Source: Acidobacteriota bacterium (GTDB lineage: Bacteria; Acidobacteriota; Thermoanaerobaculia; Multivoradales; Multivoraceae). From it: 64,000 nucleotides of DNA. The stretch spans positions 62,001-126,000 of the forward strand of contig JAPPFP010000014.1 of assembly GCA_028877275.1 (NCBI GenBank), written 5' to 3'. The notes under the pieces were generated by a model that was not told the origin of the DNA, made no database searches, and saw only the letters and a program-made list of their open reading frames with translations. The position numbers and the translations under genes were made by a program. Positions 37,637 through 45,830 of the stretch are shown here, one piece after another. Position 1 is the stretch's first letter, and the number at the start of each line of letters is the position of its first letter.

Positions 37637-37776
37637 CGCCGTCGTCTCCGTCAGCTCGTTGTGGAAGGCCCCGGAAGGTCTCGGAAGAAGCTAACCGTAG
37701 CACCGGAAGGGCGCCTCCTGCCATGTCGACGCGACCGTCGAAGAACCGCCCGATTCTCCTGCTACCCTCCACGCCC

Positions 37777-39477
37777 ATGAGCCTGCCAGCGATCCGTCCC
37801 AAGCACAGCCCCCAACGCGGAGGCGACGTTCTGCTCGATGCCCTGACCGAGTACGGCATCCCCTTCCTGTTCGGCAATCCCGGCACCACGGAGAGCCCGT
37901 TGATGGACCGGCTTTCGGACCATCCGGACCTGCGCTACGTGCTCGCCCTGCACGAGTCCGTGGCGCTGGGCGCCGCTCACTACTACGCCCAGTCGACCGG
38001 GGTCACCGGAGTCGTCAACCTGCACGTGGCGCCAGGGCTCGGCAATGCACTCGGCATGCTCTACAACGCCTGGGAGGCGAACACGCCGATGGTCGTCACC
38101 GCCGGCCAGCAGGACACCCGTTCCCGGCTGCGCGAGCCTCTGCTCGGACACGACCTGGTGGCGATGGCCGAGCCCCTGGTCAAGTGGAGCGTCCAGGTCG
38201 AACGCGCCGACGAGTTCGCGCCAGTCCTCCACCGGGCCTTCAAGGTCGCGCACGATCCGCCCGCCGGACCGGTCTTCGTCGCCCTTCCGCTGAACGTCCT
38301 GGAGGAAGAGACCGCGGAGCCGGTTCGGCCGCTCGGCGACCTCTACCGGGCGCCCCAGCCGGAAGCGGCGGCTGTCGCCCGCATGGCCGGCGTACTGAGC
38401 CAGGCGCGCCAGCCGGCGATCGTGATCGGAGACGGCGTGGCCCGAAGCGGCGGCCAGCAGGAACTCGTGGCCCTGGCCGAGTTCCTCGGCGCGGGGGTCT
38501 ACCCGGAAGGGTTGATGCAGCGCCTGAACTTTCCTCAGAGCCACCCCTGTTTCCGACCGCGCATGCCGCTCAACCACGCCGGCATCCAGCACGCCCTCGG
38601 CGGCGCCGACGTCGTCCTGCTGGTCGGCGGTTCGTTCTTCGAGGAGGTCTGGTTCGACCCGGACTCGCCGTTCGGCGCCGAGACCACGGTGCTCCAGATC
38701 GAGGACGCGCCGGGCCGCCTCGCCTTCAACTTCGCGGTCGAGGTGGGCATGCTCGCTGATTCACGCGCCGGACTCGCGGCCGTGCGGGCGGCACTCGAGG
38801 AGTCCGCGGATTCCGGCTTCCGGGCTGCCGCCGCCGAGCGGATGGACAGGCTGCGGACCGCCAGCGAAGGCGCCCAGGCGGCCCGCCAGAAGCGGCTGGA
38901 GGCCCACTTCGACGACGCGCCCATGTCGCCTGCACGGCTCATGTCCGAGGTCGCCAGGGCGGTGCCCGACGACGCGGTGATCGTCAACGAGTCGATCACC
39001 GCGGGTGGCGATCTGCTCGGCTTCCTGCCGGTCGACGATCCGGACCGGTACTGCGGCACCCGCGGCGGCGGCATCGGCCAGGGACTGGTCGGCGGCATCG
39101 GCGCTTCGCTCGCTCACCCCGAGCGACCGGTGATCGTCTTTTCCGGCGACGGCTCGGCGATGTACTCGATCCAGGCTCTCTGGACGGCGGCGCACTACGA
39201 CATGCCGATCGTCTTCCTGATCCTGCACAACCGCGAGTACAAGATCCTGAAGATCAACATGGACATCTACCGGGAACGCTTCGGGATTCCGGCGGACCGG
39301 CCCTACCCCCACATGAACCTGACCGAGCCGGAACTCGACTTTGTCGAGATGGCCGCGGGAATGGGCGTTCCGGGGCGGAAGGTGGAGGACCCGGCGGATG
39401 TCGGGGAGGCGCTGCGGGAGGCCTTCGCGACCGGCGGTCCCTACGTACTCGACGTGATCATCGGCGGCCGGATCTGA
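37777..39477 (+). CDS. Thiamine-diphosphate enzyme, benzoylformate decarboxylase-like
   Basis: 566 residues from the ATG at 37777 (an upstream ATG at 37723 would add 18 residues). The N-terminal pyrimidine-binding part begins GGDVLLDALTEYGIPFLFGN and carries NPGTTESPLMD and NLHVAPGLGNALG. The latter matches the His-containing segment of benzoylformate decarboxylase. The ThDP/Mg motif is GDGSAMYSIQALWTAAHYD running to HN, near residue 465. Acetolactate synthase-like or oxalyl-CoA decarboxylase-like activity is less likely because of the NPGT and NLH segments. It would turn an aromatic 2-oxoacid into an aldehyde in the cytoplasm. The Mo hydroxylase operon starts 119 nt downstream on the same strand. 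Confidence 0.78.
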   Translation: MSLPAIRPKHSPQRGGDVLLDALTEYGIPFLFGNPGTTESPLMDRLSDHPDLRYVLALHESVALGAAHYYAQSTGVTGVVNLHVAPGLGNALGMLYNAWEANTPMVVTAGQQDTRSRLREPLLGHDLVAMAEPLVKWSVQVERADEFAPVLHRAFKVAHDPPAGPVFVALPLNVLEEETAEPVRPLGDLYRAPQPEAAAVARMAGVLSQARQPAIVIGDGVARSGGQQELVALAEFLGAGVYPEGLMQRLNFPQSHPCFRPRMPLNHAGIQHALGGADVVLLVGGSFFEEVWFDPDSPFGAETTVLQIEDAPGRLAFNFAVEVGMLADSRAGLAAVRAALEESADSGFRAAAAERMDRLRTASEGAQAARQKRLEAHFDDAPMSPARLMSEVARAVPDDAVIVNESITAGGDLLGFLPVDDPDRYCGTRGGGIGQGLVGGIGASLAHPERPVIVFSGDGSAMYSIQALWTAAHYDMPIVFLILHNREYKILKINMDIYRERFGIPADRPYPHMNLTEPELDFVEMAAGMGVPGRKVEDPADVGEALREAFATGGPYVLDVIIGGRI

Positions 39478-39596
39478 GGCTCGAGCGCAGCGCACCTCAC
39501 CCAAAACCGATGATGTATGCTCCCGACCACACAAGCTGACGACAGCCCGCCTCAGGCAAGGCAACAGCATGACTCCCCCAACGGAGGTTGGAGACC

Positions 39597-40289
39597 ATGG
39601 ATGAGTTGAGAGAAGACACCTTCCTGCAGGACGACCTGCTCGAGGAACTTCGGCAGGACCAGGAACTCGAGGAGGACGGCGACGGCTCCGGCCCCTCGAA
39701 CGTCACCCGACGAACCTTCATCCAGGGTTCCGTCGCCACCGGCGCCGCCGTCTCGATGGCGGGCGGAAACCTGCTGCAGCCCGACGTGCTGCGCGCCGCC
39801 ACGGAGCCGGTGGCTCGCACGATCAACCTCCGGGTGAACGGCGAGACCCACGAGCTGGAGGTCGAGCCGATGGACACGCTGGCCATGGTGCTGCGCTACG
39901 GGCTGGACCTCACCGGCACCAAGCTCGGCTGCGATCGCGCCGAGTGCGGCGCCTGCACCGTGTTGATCGACGACGTTCCCCACTACGGCTGCTCGATCCT
40001 GGTGCACCAGGTGCGCGGTCGCGAGGTCACCACGGTCGAAGGCCTCGAGCAGGACGGCGTTCTCCACCCGGTCCAGCAGGCGGTGCTCGACGAGATGGGC
40101 TTCCAGTGCGCCTTCTGCGCCCCGGGCTTCATCATGAGCATGGCGGGTCTGGTCAAGGCCAACCCGAACGCGACCCGCGCGGACGCCCAGAAGTGGCTCG
40201 CCGGACACATCTGCCGTTGCGGCGACTACAACAAGATCCTGAACACGGCCGAACGCGCGCTCGAGAACGCACGCGCTGCCCTGAGCTGA
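39597..40289 (+). CDS. Molybdenum hydroxylase [2Fe-2S] subunit with Tat signal (PaoA-like)
   Basis: 230 residues; ATG at 39597, 9 nt after GGAGG. A 37-residue acidic leader precedes a twin-arginine motif TRRTFIQG (RR at 38-39) and a hydrophobic core, so export by the Tat system is predicted; the acidic leader is unusually long. The plant-type ferredoxin cluster is CDRAECGACTVL plus a fourth Cys in YGC. The second cluster has CAFCAPGF and CRCGDYN. These are the two [2Fe-2S] sites of xanthine-oxidase-family small subunits. In PaoABC the Tat signal lies on this subunit and carries the whole complex to the periplasm. The same is inferred here. Operon with the next three genes. Confidence 0.88.
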   Translation: MDELREDTFLQDDLLEELRQDQELEEDGDGSGPSNVTRRTFIQGSVATGAAVSMAGGNLLQPDVLRAATEPVARTINLRVNGETHELEVEPMDTLAMVLRYGLDLTGTKLGCDRAECGACTVLIDDVPHYGCSILVHQVRGREVTTVEGLEQDGVLHPVQQAVLDEMGFQCAFCAPGFIMSMAGLVKANPNATRADAQKWLAGHICRCGDYNKILNTAERALENARAALS

Positions 40290-40299
40290 GGAGTAAAGC

Positions 40300-42750
40300 A
40301 TGGCCAAGACCCTTGTCGGCACCGACTACGCTCCACCCGATCTGATCGAGAAGATCACCGGCCGCGCCAGGTACGCAGAGGACTGGCGCGCCGAGGGCAT
40401 GCTGTTCGCCAAGCAGTTGCTTTCACCAATGCCCCACGCGAGGGTGCGGAACATCGACGCCTCCGCCGCGCTCGAGATGGAGGGCGTCGAGGCGGTTCTC
40501 ACGGCCGACGACCTCGCCGAGTTCATGGGCGAAGCGGGGCCGCTCGATGAGCGCTCCCTGACGAACCATCCGAAGTACGAGGGCGAGCCCGTGCTCGCCG
40601 TCGCCGCGGTCACCGAGAAGATCGCCGCCGACGCGATCGAGAAGATCAGGGTCGACTTCGAGCCGCTGCCGTTCGCTCTCGACCCGCTGCACTCGATCGC
40701 GCCGGGCGGGCCGAACTCCCTGCCGGACGGCAACAGCATCGTCCGCGAGCGCACCGACACCGGCGTCGAGACGGTGGTGAGACGGGTCGAGTGGACGGCC
40801 GAAGACCTCGCCACGGCGCGCGGCGAGAACGGCGAGAAGGGCAAGATGCCCGAGGGCGTGTTCCAGGACGAGTGGGCGAACGGCGACCTGGAGAAGGGCT
40901 TCGCCGACGCCGACTACATCATCGAGGAACCGCTCTTCTTCCAGTCGGTCACCCACCACCCCATGGAGCCGCGAAGCTGCATGGCTCACTGGGACGGCGA
41001 CACCTGCCACCTCTACCCCTCGACCCAGAGCGTCGCCTTCACGCTGCTCGCGGGCCAGGGCACGGTCGGCGTGCCGCCTCAGAACCTGATCGTTCACGCC
41101 GAGTACACCGGCGGCGGTTTCGGCAGCAAGATCGTCGGCACCAGCAACATGGCGGTACCGGTCTACCTGGCCAAGAAGACCGGCAAGCCGGTCATGCACC
41201 GGGTCACCCGTTACGAGGAGAACTACATCGGCCGGGCCCGGCCGGGCTTCCAGGGTTGGGCGAAGATCGGCTTCAAGAAGGACGGCCGCATCTCCGCCTT
41301 CGACTGGGCGGTGATCCAGGACAACGGCCCGTACGGCCGTCAGAGCGACATGGGCACCTCGGGCAACATGGTGTCCCTCACCTACCAGCCTGAGAGCATG
41401 CGCCACCGCGGTCTCTCCATCGCGACGAACACGCCCCCGCGGGCCCCGCAGCGGGCGCCGGGCGGCGTGCAGATGTCGGCCATGGTCGAGCCCCTGCTCG
41501 ACCGCGCCGCGGACCACCTGGGCATCGACCGCCTGACGATCCGCCAGATCAACATCGCGAAGAATGGCGCCAAGTTCGGTGAGGCCGAAGGTCGCAACGT
41601 GACCACCGCCTACGTGACCGAGGCCTGGGACCGGCTGGCGGAGATGGTCGACTGGGAAGACGCCAGGGCCCGCAGCGGGCAGATGAACGGCTCGAAGATC
41701 ACCGGCGTCGGCCTCGCGAGTTCGACCTACACGGCCGGTTCGAGCGGCTTCGACGGACTGATGCTGATCACGCCGGAAGGCCGGCTCGAGATCCACACCG
41801 GGATCGGCAACCTCGGCACCCACTCCTACTCCGACACCGCGCGGGTCGCAGCCGACCTGCTCGACGTGCCGTGGGAAAAGGTGGACATGGTCTGGGGCGA
41901 CACCGGCAAGGGCGTGCCCCACACCTGCGTGCAGGCGGGCAGCCAGACCACGCACGCGATCACCCGCGCCACCCACGCCGCCGCCACCGACATGAAGACG
42001 AAGCTCCAGGAGATCGCGGCCCAGGTCCATGGCGGCTCGGCCTCGCAATACGTCGTCGCCGGTGAGCGCGTCTACCGGCGCGGCAATCGCGCGGCGGGCC
42101 TGAGCCTGGCCCAGGCCGCCGAGAGGGCGATCGAGATGGGAGGCCGCTACGACGGCACCGAGCTCAACGAAGGACTGAGTCCGATCACGCTCGGCGGCGC
42201 CGCCGTCCTCAAGGGCCGCGGCCTGCTGGCTGCCGCCAAGGACAACTACGGTCGCGCCGGCGACGTCTACTCCTGGGTCGTCGCCTACGCCGAGATCGAA
42301 CTCGACAAGGAAACCGGCGTCATCGAGCTGACGGACTACAAGGCGGTCACCGACTGCGGAACCGTCCTGAATCCCCGGAGCCTTGGCGGCCAGCTTCACG
42401 GCGGCGCCGTCCAGGGCTTCGGCTGCGCGGTCGGCCAGAAATGGGTCTACGACCCGCAGTGGGGCATCCCGTTCGCGAACCGCTTTTACACCGCCCGGCC
42501 GTCGACGATCCTCGACGTGCCGCTCGAGATGGAGTGGGACGCCGTGAACATGCCGGACCCGAACAACCCGGTGGGCTCGAAGGGCATCGGTGAACCGCCC
42601 ATGGGCGCCGGCTGCGCCTCCCTACTGTGCGCCATCCAGGACGCGCTGGGGCAGGACACGGTGGCCTACCTGCCGCTCATGACCGACCACATCATCAACC
42701 AGCTCGAGGGCCGCGAGCAGGACAGCGAGTTCCTGGCCGCGCACACCTGA
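40300..42750 (+). CDS. Molybdenum hydroxylase Moco-binding subunit (xanthine dehydrogenase family, PaoC-like)
   Basis: 816 residues after GAGGAG. The large-subunit signatures are YAEDWRAEGMLFAKQLLSPM near residue 26, HHPMEPRSCMAHWDGD near 222, AEYTGGGFGSKI near 265 and TPPRAPQRAPGGVQ near 377. The active-site Glu is in KGIGEPPMGAG near 765, aligned with the catalytic glutamate of xanthine oxidase. It has no signal peptide of its own, so export would rely on the Tat signal of the small subunit. Substrate is likely an aldehyde or heteroaromatic compound. The cluster GENGEKGKMPEG near 180 is a charged insertion I do not recognise. It sits 10 nt after the small-subunit gene. Confidence 0.9.
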   Translation: MAKTLVGTDYAPPDLIEKITGRARYAEDWRAEGMLFAKQLLSPMPHARVRNIDASAALEMEGVEAVLTADDLAEFMGEAGPLDERSLTNHPKYEGEPVLAVAAVTEKIAADAIEKIRVDFEPLPFALDPLHSIAPGGPNSLPDGNSIVRERTDTGVETVVRRVEWTAEDLATARGENGEKGKMPEGVFQDEWANGDLEKGFADADYIIEEPLFFQSVTHHPMEPRSCMAHWDGDTCHLYPSTQSVAFTLLAGQGTVGVPPQNLIVHAEYTGGGFGSKIVGTSNMAVPVYLAKKTGKPVMHRVTRYEENYIGRARPGFQGWAKIGFKKDGRISAFDWAVIQDNGPYGRQSDMGTSGNMVSLTYQPESMRHRGLSIATNTPPRAPQRAPGGVQMSAMVEPLLDRAADHLGIDRLTIRQINIAKNGAKFGEAEGRNVTTAYVTEAWDRLAEMVDWEDARARSGQMNGSKITGVGLASSTYTAGSSGFDGLMLITPEGRLEIHTGIGNLGTHSYSDTARVAADLLDVPWEKVDMVWGDTGKGVPHTCVQAGSQTTHAITRATHAAATDMKTKLQEIAAQVHGGSASQYVVAGERVYRRGNRAAGLSLAQAAERAIEMGGRYDGTELNEGLSPITLGGAAVLKGRGLLAAAKDNYGRAGDVYSWVVAYAEIELDKETGVIELTDYKAVTDCGTVLNPRSLGGQLHGGAVQGFGCAVGQKWVYDPQWGIPFANRFYTARPSTILDVPLEMEWDAVNMPDPNNPVGSKGIGEPPMGAGCASLLCAIQDALGQDTVAYLPLMTDHIINQLEGREQDSEFLAAHT

Positions 42751-42799
42751 TCAGTTCGCGATCGCCTGATCAGACCAGCGATACGGAGGAAAGCACACG

Positions 42800-43804
42800 A
42801 TGGCCGTCATCCACGACATGATCCCCGACTTCGAGCTGTACCAGCCCGAGAGCCTGGACGGCGCCCTCGAAGTCCTCGACCGTCACCGCGAAAGAGCCTG
42901 GGTGCTCGCCGGCGGGATGGACACCTTCGACTGGTTCAAGGACCGGGTGAAGCGGCCCGAAGCGGTCGTCGACCTCGGCGCGATCCCGGAGCTGTCCGGA
43001 ATCAGCGAAACGGACGGAGGCATCGAGATCGGCGCCATGACTCCGCTCACGGAGGTGGTGGAGAACGAGCTGATCCGTGAGCGTTACAGCATCCTCGCGG
43101 AAGCCGCCGAAACCGTCGCCACCCCGCAAATCCGCAACCAGGGAACGCTGGGCGGCAACCTCGTGCAGGACACCCGCTGCTGGTACTACCGCGCCGGTTG
43201 GCCCTGCTACCGGGCGGGCGGCAACATCTGCTACGCCGACACGCCGGAGTCGATGAACCGCGAGCACTGCATCTTCGATGCTTCCCGCTGCGTCGCGGTC
43301 ACGCCTTCGGACACCGCGCCGGCGCTGATCGCGCTGGACGCCGAGATGGTGATCCGCGGCCGCCGGGGCGAGCGCTCCGTGGCAGCCGAGGACTTCTTCG
43401 TCGGCCCCGCGATCGACATCACGCGGATGACGGTCCTGCAGCCCAACGAGGTTCTGCAGTCGGTCCGCATCCCGGACACCTGGGCCGGCGCCGACTTCTA
43501 CTTCGAGAAGGTCCGCGACCGGAACGCCTGGGACTTCCCCCTGGTCAACGTCGCCTCCGCGATGCGGGTCGTGGACGGAGTCGTCGAGGACTGCCGCCTC
43601 TCCGTCGGCGCCGTCTCGCCGGTGCCGCTGCGCATGGATCGCTGCGAGGAACTCCTGCGCGGTCAGAAGATCAGCGAGGACATCGCCACCCGGATCGCCG
43701 AGCTGGGCGTCATCGGCGCCAAGCCGCTCCGCCACAACGGCTACAAGGTGCCGCTGATGAGAAACCTCATCCGCCGCGCCATCCGCGGACAGGCGCCGGT
43801 CTAG
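42800..43804 (+). CDS. Molybdenum hydroxylase FAD subunit with [4Fe-4S]-type insert (PaoB/HcrB-like)
   Basis: 334 residues after GGAGGA. The FAD-binding motifs are VLAGGMDTF near 35 and ATPQIRNQGTLGGNLVQDTRC near 107. An insert follows with five cysteines at 127, 136, 144, 157 and 164. Extra cysteines at this place are known from the 4-hydroxybenzoyl-CoA reductase beta subunit (HcrB) and E. coli PaoB, where four of them hold a [4Fe-4S] cluster. After the insert, TPSDTAPALIAL resumes the standard fold. The insert spacing is closer to PaoB as I recall it. The cluster would help move electrons from FAD to a further carrier, fitting the cytochrome b gene next in line. Confidence 0.87.
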   Translation: MAVIHDMIPDFELYQPESLDGALEVLDRHRERAWVLAGGMDTFDWFKDRVKRPEAVVDLGAIPELSGISETDGGIEIGAMTPLTEVVENELIRERYSILAEAAETVATPQIRNQGTLGGNLVQDTRCWYYRAGWPCYRAGGNICYADTPESMNREHCIFDASRCVAVTPSDTAPALIALDAEMVIRGRRGERSVAAEDFFVGPAIDITRMTVLQPNEVLQSVRIPDTWAGADFYFEKVRDRNAWDFPLVNVASAMRVVDGVVEDCRLSVGAVSPVPLRMDRCEELLRGQKISEDIATRIAELGVIGAKPLRHNGYKVPLMRNLIRRAIRGQAPV

Positions 43805-43810
43805 TTCTCG

Positions 43811-44629
43811 ATGGAAATCGTCCAACGCGCCACCAACCCCTGGGGACAGGACGTTCTCCTGGGGATCGACTGGAGTCTGTTCTGGATCGCGCTGATCGCC
43901 GGCGGCGTCTTCCTGCTCCTGCACCTGGCGCTTCGCCGCCGCTGGATCGGCGAAGAGAAGAAGGCTGCCGCCAACGCCCCTGACGATCCGGGCCTGCCAC
44001 AGAAGATCCAGCGGCACAGCCTGGCCTCCCGCCTGTTCCACGGGGTGATGGGGATCTCGATGATCCTGTTGCTCATCACCGGCTTCCTGCCCAAGGTCGG
44101 CCTGCAGTTCGCCTGGCTCGAGATTCACTGGATCACCGGTCTGATCCTGACCGCGTCGATCGTCTTCCACATCATCCACGCCACCTTCTTCCAGAGCCTG
44201 AAGAACGTCTGGGTCGGGCTCTCGGATCTCGGCGACATGATGCGCGAGATGCGCAAGGCCGTTACCGGCGGCGAGCCGCCGGCCAAGCCCGGGAAGTACC
44301 CGGCGGCGCAGAAGATGTTCCACCACGCCGCGACCCTGGCGGGCATGGCCGCGATCGTCACCGGCATCCTGATGATGTGGCGGATCGAGCAGCCGCTCTG
44401 GGCCCAGGACGACTACAAGTTCTTCGGCGACGGCGGCTGGGGCTGGGTCTACGTCCTCCACGGCGTCGGCGGCGTCGTGCTCGTCACCCTGACCGTGGCG
44501 CACGTCTACTTCGCCATCCTGCCCGAGAAGCGCTGGATGACGTGGTCGATGATCCTCGGCTGGATCGACCGGAAGGACTACCTCCGGCACCACGACCCGG
44601 CCAAGTGGCCGGTCACCGGCGGCAAGTAG
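43811..44629 (+). CDS. Cytochrome b membrane subunit (FDH-gamma/cytochrome b561-like)
   Basis: 272 residues. Five hydrophobic segments: about 22-40, 75-95, 105-125, 175-195 and 220-240. Candidate haem ligands lie in RLFHGVM, IHWITGL, FHIIHATFF, MFHHAAT, VLHGVGG and VAHVYFA. These are consistent with a di-haem cytochrome b of the formate dehydrogenase gamma type. The ATG is 6 nt after the FAD-subunit stop codon without a clear ribosome site, so translation is likely coupled. Its role would be to anchor the exported molybdenum hydroxylase and pass electrons to quinone. PaoABC itself has no such subunit in E. coli, so this is a notable addition. Ends 6 nt from the convergent dehalogenase gene. 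Confidence 0.85.
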   Translation: MEIVQRATNPWGQDVLLGIDWSLFWIALIAGGVFLLLHLALRRRWIGEEKKAAANAPDDPGLPQKIQRHSLASRLFHGVMGISMILLLITGFLPKVGLQFAWLEIHWITGLILTASIVFHIIHATFFQSLKNVWVGLSDLGDMMREMRKAVTGGEPPAKPGKYPAAQKMFHHAATLAGMAAIVTGILMMWRIEQPLWAQDDYKFFGDGGWGWVYVLHGVGGVVLVTLTVAHVYFAILPEKRWMTWSMILGWIDRKDYLRHHDPAKWPVTGGK

Positions 44630-44635
44630 GACCAG

Positions 44636-45514
44636 CTACGAAGGCAGCCATTCCGAGATCGCCTGGCCGATCTCGTCCGGGGAGTCCTCCTGAATGAAGT
44701 GGGAGCCCTTGACGGTCACTTCCGTCTGGTTCGGCCACGCGCGGCAGATCTCGCGCATGGCGCCGGTGAGAATCGCGCCGGGTCTCGCGTTGACGAAGAG
44801 CTTGGGCAGCTCCGAATCCGCCAACCAGTCGGCGTAGGACTGCACGATGGCGACGACGTCCTCCGGCTCCCCGGCGATCGGGATCTGGCGCGGCCACGTC
44901 AGCGTCGGACGGCGCGATTCGCCCTCTTCCTCGAACGGACGCCGGTAGACAGCCATCTCCTCGTCCGTCATCTTCCGGAGCACGGACCCGGGCAGCACCC
45001 GCTCGACGAAGACGTTCTTCGCCAGCACCATGCCCTCGCCGGCCGGCGAGCGGAAGCCCTGGAAGACTCCCCTGGCCGCCTCGGGCCAGGCGTCCCAGCC
45101 CGGAACCGGGCTGACGATCGCCTCCATGTAGGCCAGGCCCCGCACAGCGTCCCGATGCCGGTTGGCCCAGTCGAAACCGAGCGCCGAACCCCAGTCGTGG
45201 ATCACGAAGACCACGTTCTCCGTAACGCCAATCGCCTCGAGCAGGCCGTCGAGGTACCGCCGGTGCTCGACGAACCGGTACCGGTCCGGCCCGCTCTCAG
45301 GCAGCTTCGCGGAGTCGCCCATCCCGATCAGATCCGGGGCCACCAACCGGCCCTTCCCCTCGAGGTGCGGCATCACGTTGCGCCACAGGTACGACGAAGT
45401 CGGATTGCCGTGCAGGAAGACGATCGGGTCGCCCTCGCCATGGTCGACATAGGCCATCTCGTGCCCGTGGACCTCGATCCGTTTCTTCTCGTAGCGCGCG
45501 TCAGCGGAGATCAT
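44636..45514 (-). CDS. dhaA: Haloalkane dehalogenase (alpha/beta hydrolase, HLD-II-like)
   Basis: 292 residues. [16 protein letters not shown] near 35 holds the oxyanion/halide Asn. The nucleophile Asp107 is followed by the halide-binding Trp in [11 protein letters not shown]. Glu131 in AYMEAIVSP is the HLD-II catalytic acid and His272 lies in [15 protein letters not shown]. All triad and halide residues of the DhaA/LinB group are therefore present. The protein has no signal peptide. It would cut C-halogen bonds to give alcohol and halide in the cytoplasm. GGGAGGAA precedes the ATG. The gene follows the second palindromic element, which ends 129 nt upstream. Confidence 0.88.
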   Translation of the reverse strand: MISADARYEKKRIEVHGHEMAYVDHGEGDPIVFLHGNPTSSYLWRNVMPHLEGKGRLVAPDLIGMGDSAKLPESGPDRYRFVEHRRYLDGLLEAIGVTENVVFVIHDWGSALGFDWANRHRDAVRGLAYMEAIVSPVPGWDAWPEAARGVFQGFRSPAGEGMVLAKNVFVERVLPGSVLRKMTDEEMAVYRRPFEEEGESRRPTLTWPRQIPIAGEPEDVVAIVQSYADWLADSELPKLFVNARPGAILTGAMREICRAWPNQTEVTVKGSHFIQEDSPDEIGQAISEWLPS

Positions 45515-45643
45515 CTGCCGGTTCCTCCCAGTGTTTCGTCGTCACCTTCCCGTCAAAGCCCGCGGAGCCTACACGGGCGCGCGTCCGGGAAGAAAGGCCT
45601 GCGCAACTGCCATTCGTCACCAAGGAAGGGACCGAAGCCGGTA

Positions 45644-45820
45644 GCCGACACCGGGACCGGAGGGACGGCTCCCAGGTGGCTCGGAGCGAGCGACGGCCGA
45701 TGCCGCTACAGCAACCGACACCAAACCGGAGCGAGCGCAGTGCAGCGCGCGCACCCCCTTTCATTCTCCGACCAAGCGCGCGCGGCACCTGGGAGCCGTC
45801 GCTCCGGTCCCGGTGTCGGC
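45644..45820. repeat. Long-armed palindromic intergenic element, copy 2
   Basis: A 35-bp inverted repeat (45644-45678 and 45786-45820) with one mismatch (G45663) flanks a 107-nt centre. It fills most of the 316-nt gap between the VWA gene (stop at 45831) and dhaA (start at 45514), both on the minus strand. The centre shares GAGCGACGGCC, GCAACCGACACC and AACCGGAGCGAG with copy 1 at 8778-8955, aligned without gaps. The arms are related to those of copy 1 but carry many differences, and the opposite arm compensates for almost all of them. Nothing else recognisable lies in 45515-45643. Confidence 0.8.
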
Positions 45821-45830
45821 GGCGCGCTCG

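Noticed and set aside
40423..42399. Minus-strand open frame of 658 codons
   Set aside because: Antisense shadow of the Moco-binding subunit gene; no recognisable motif.
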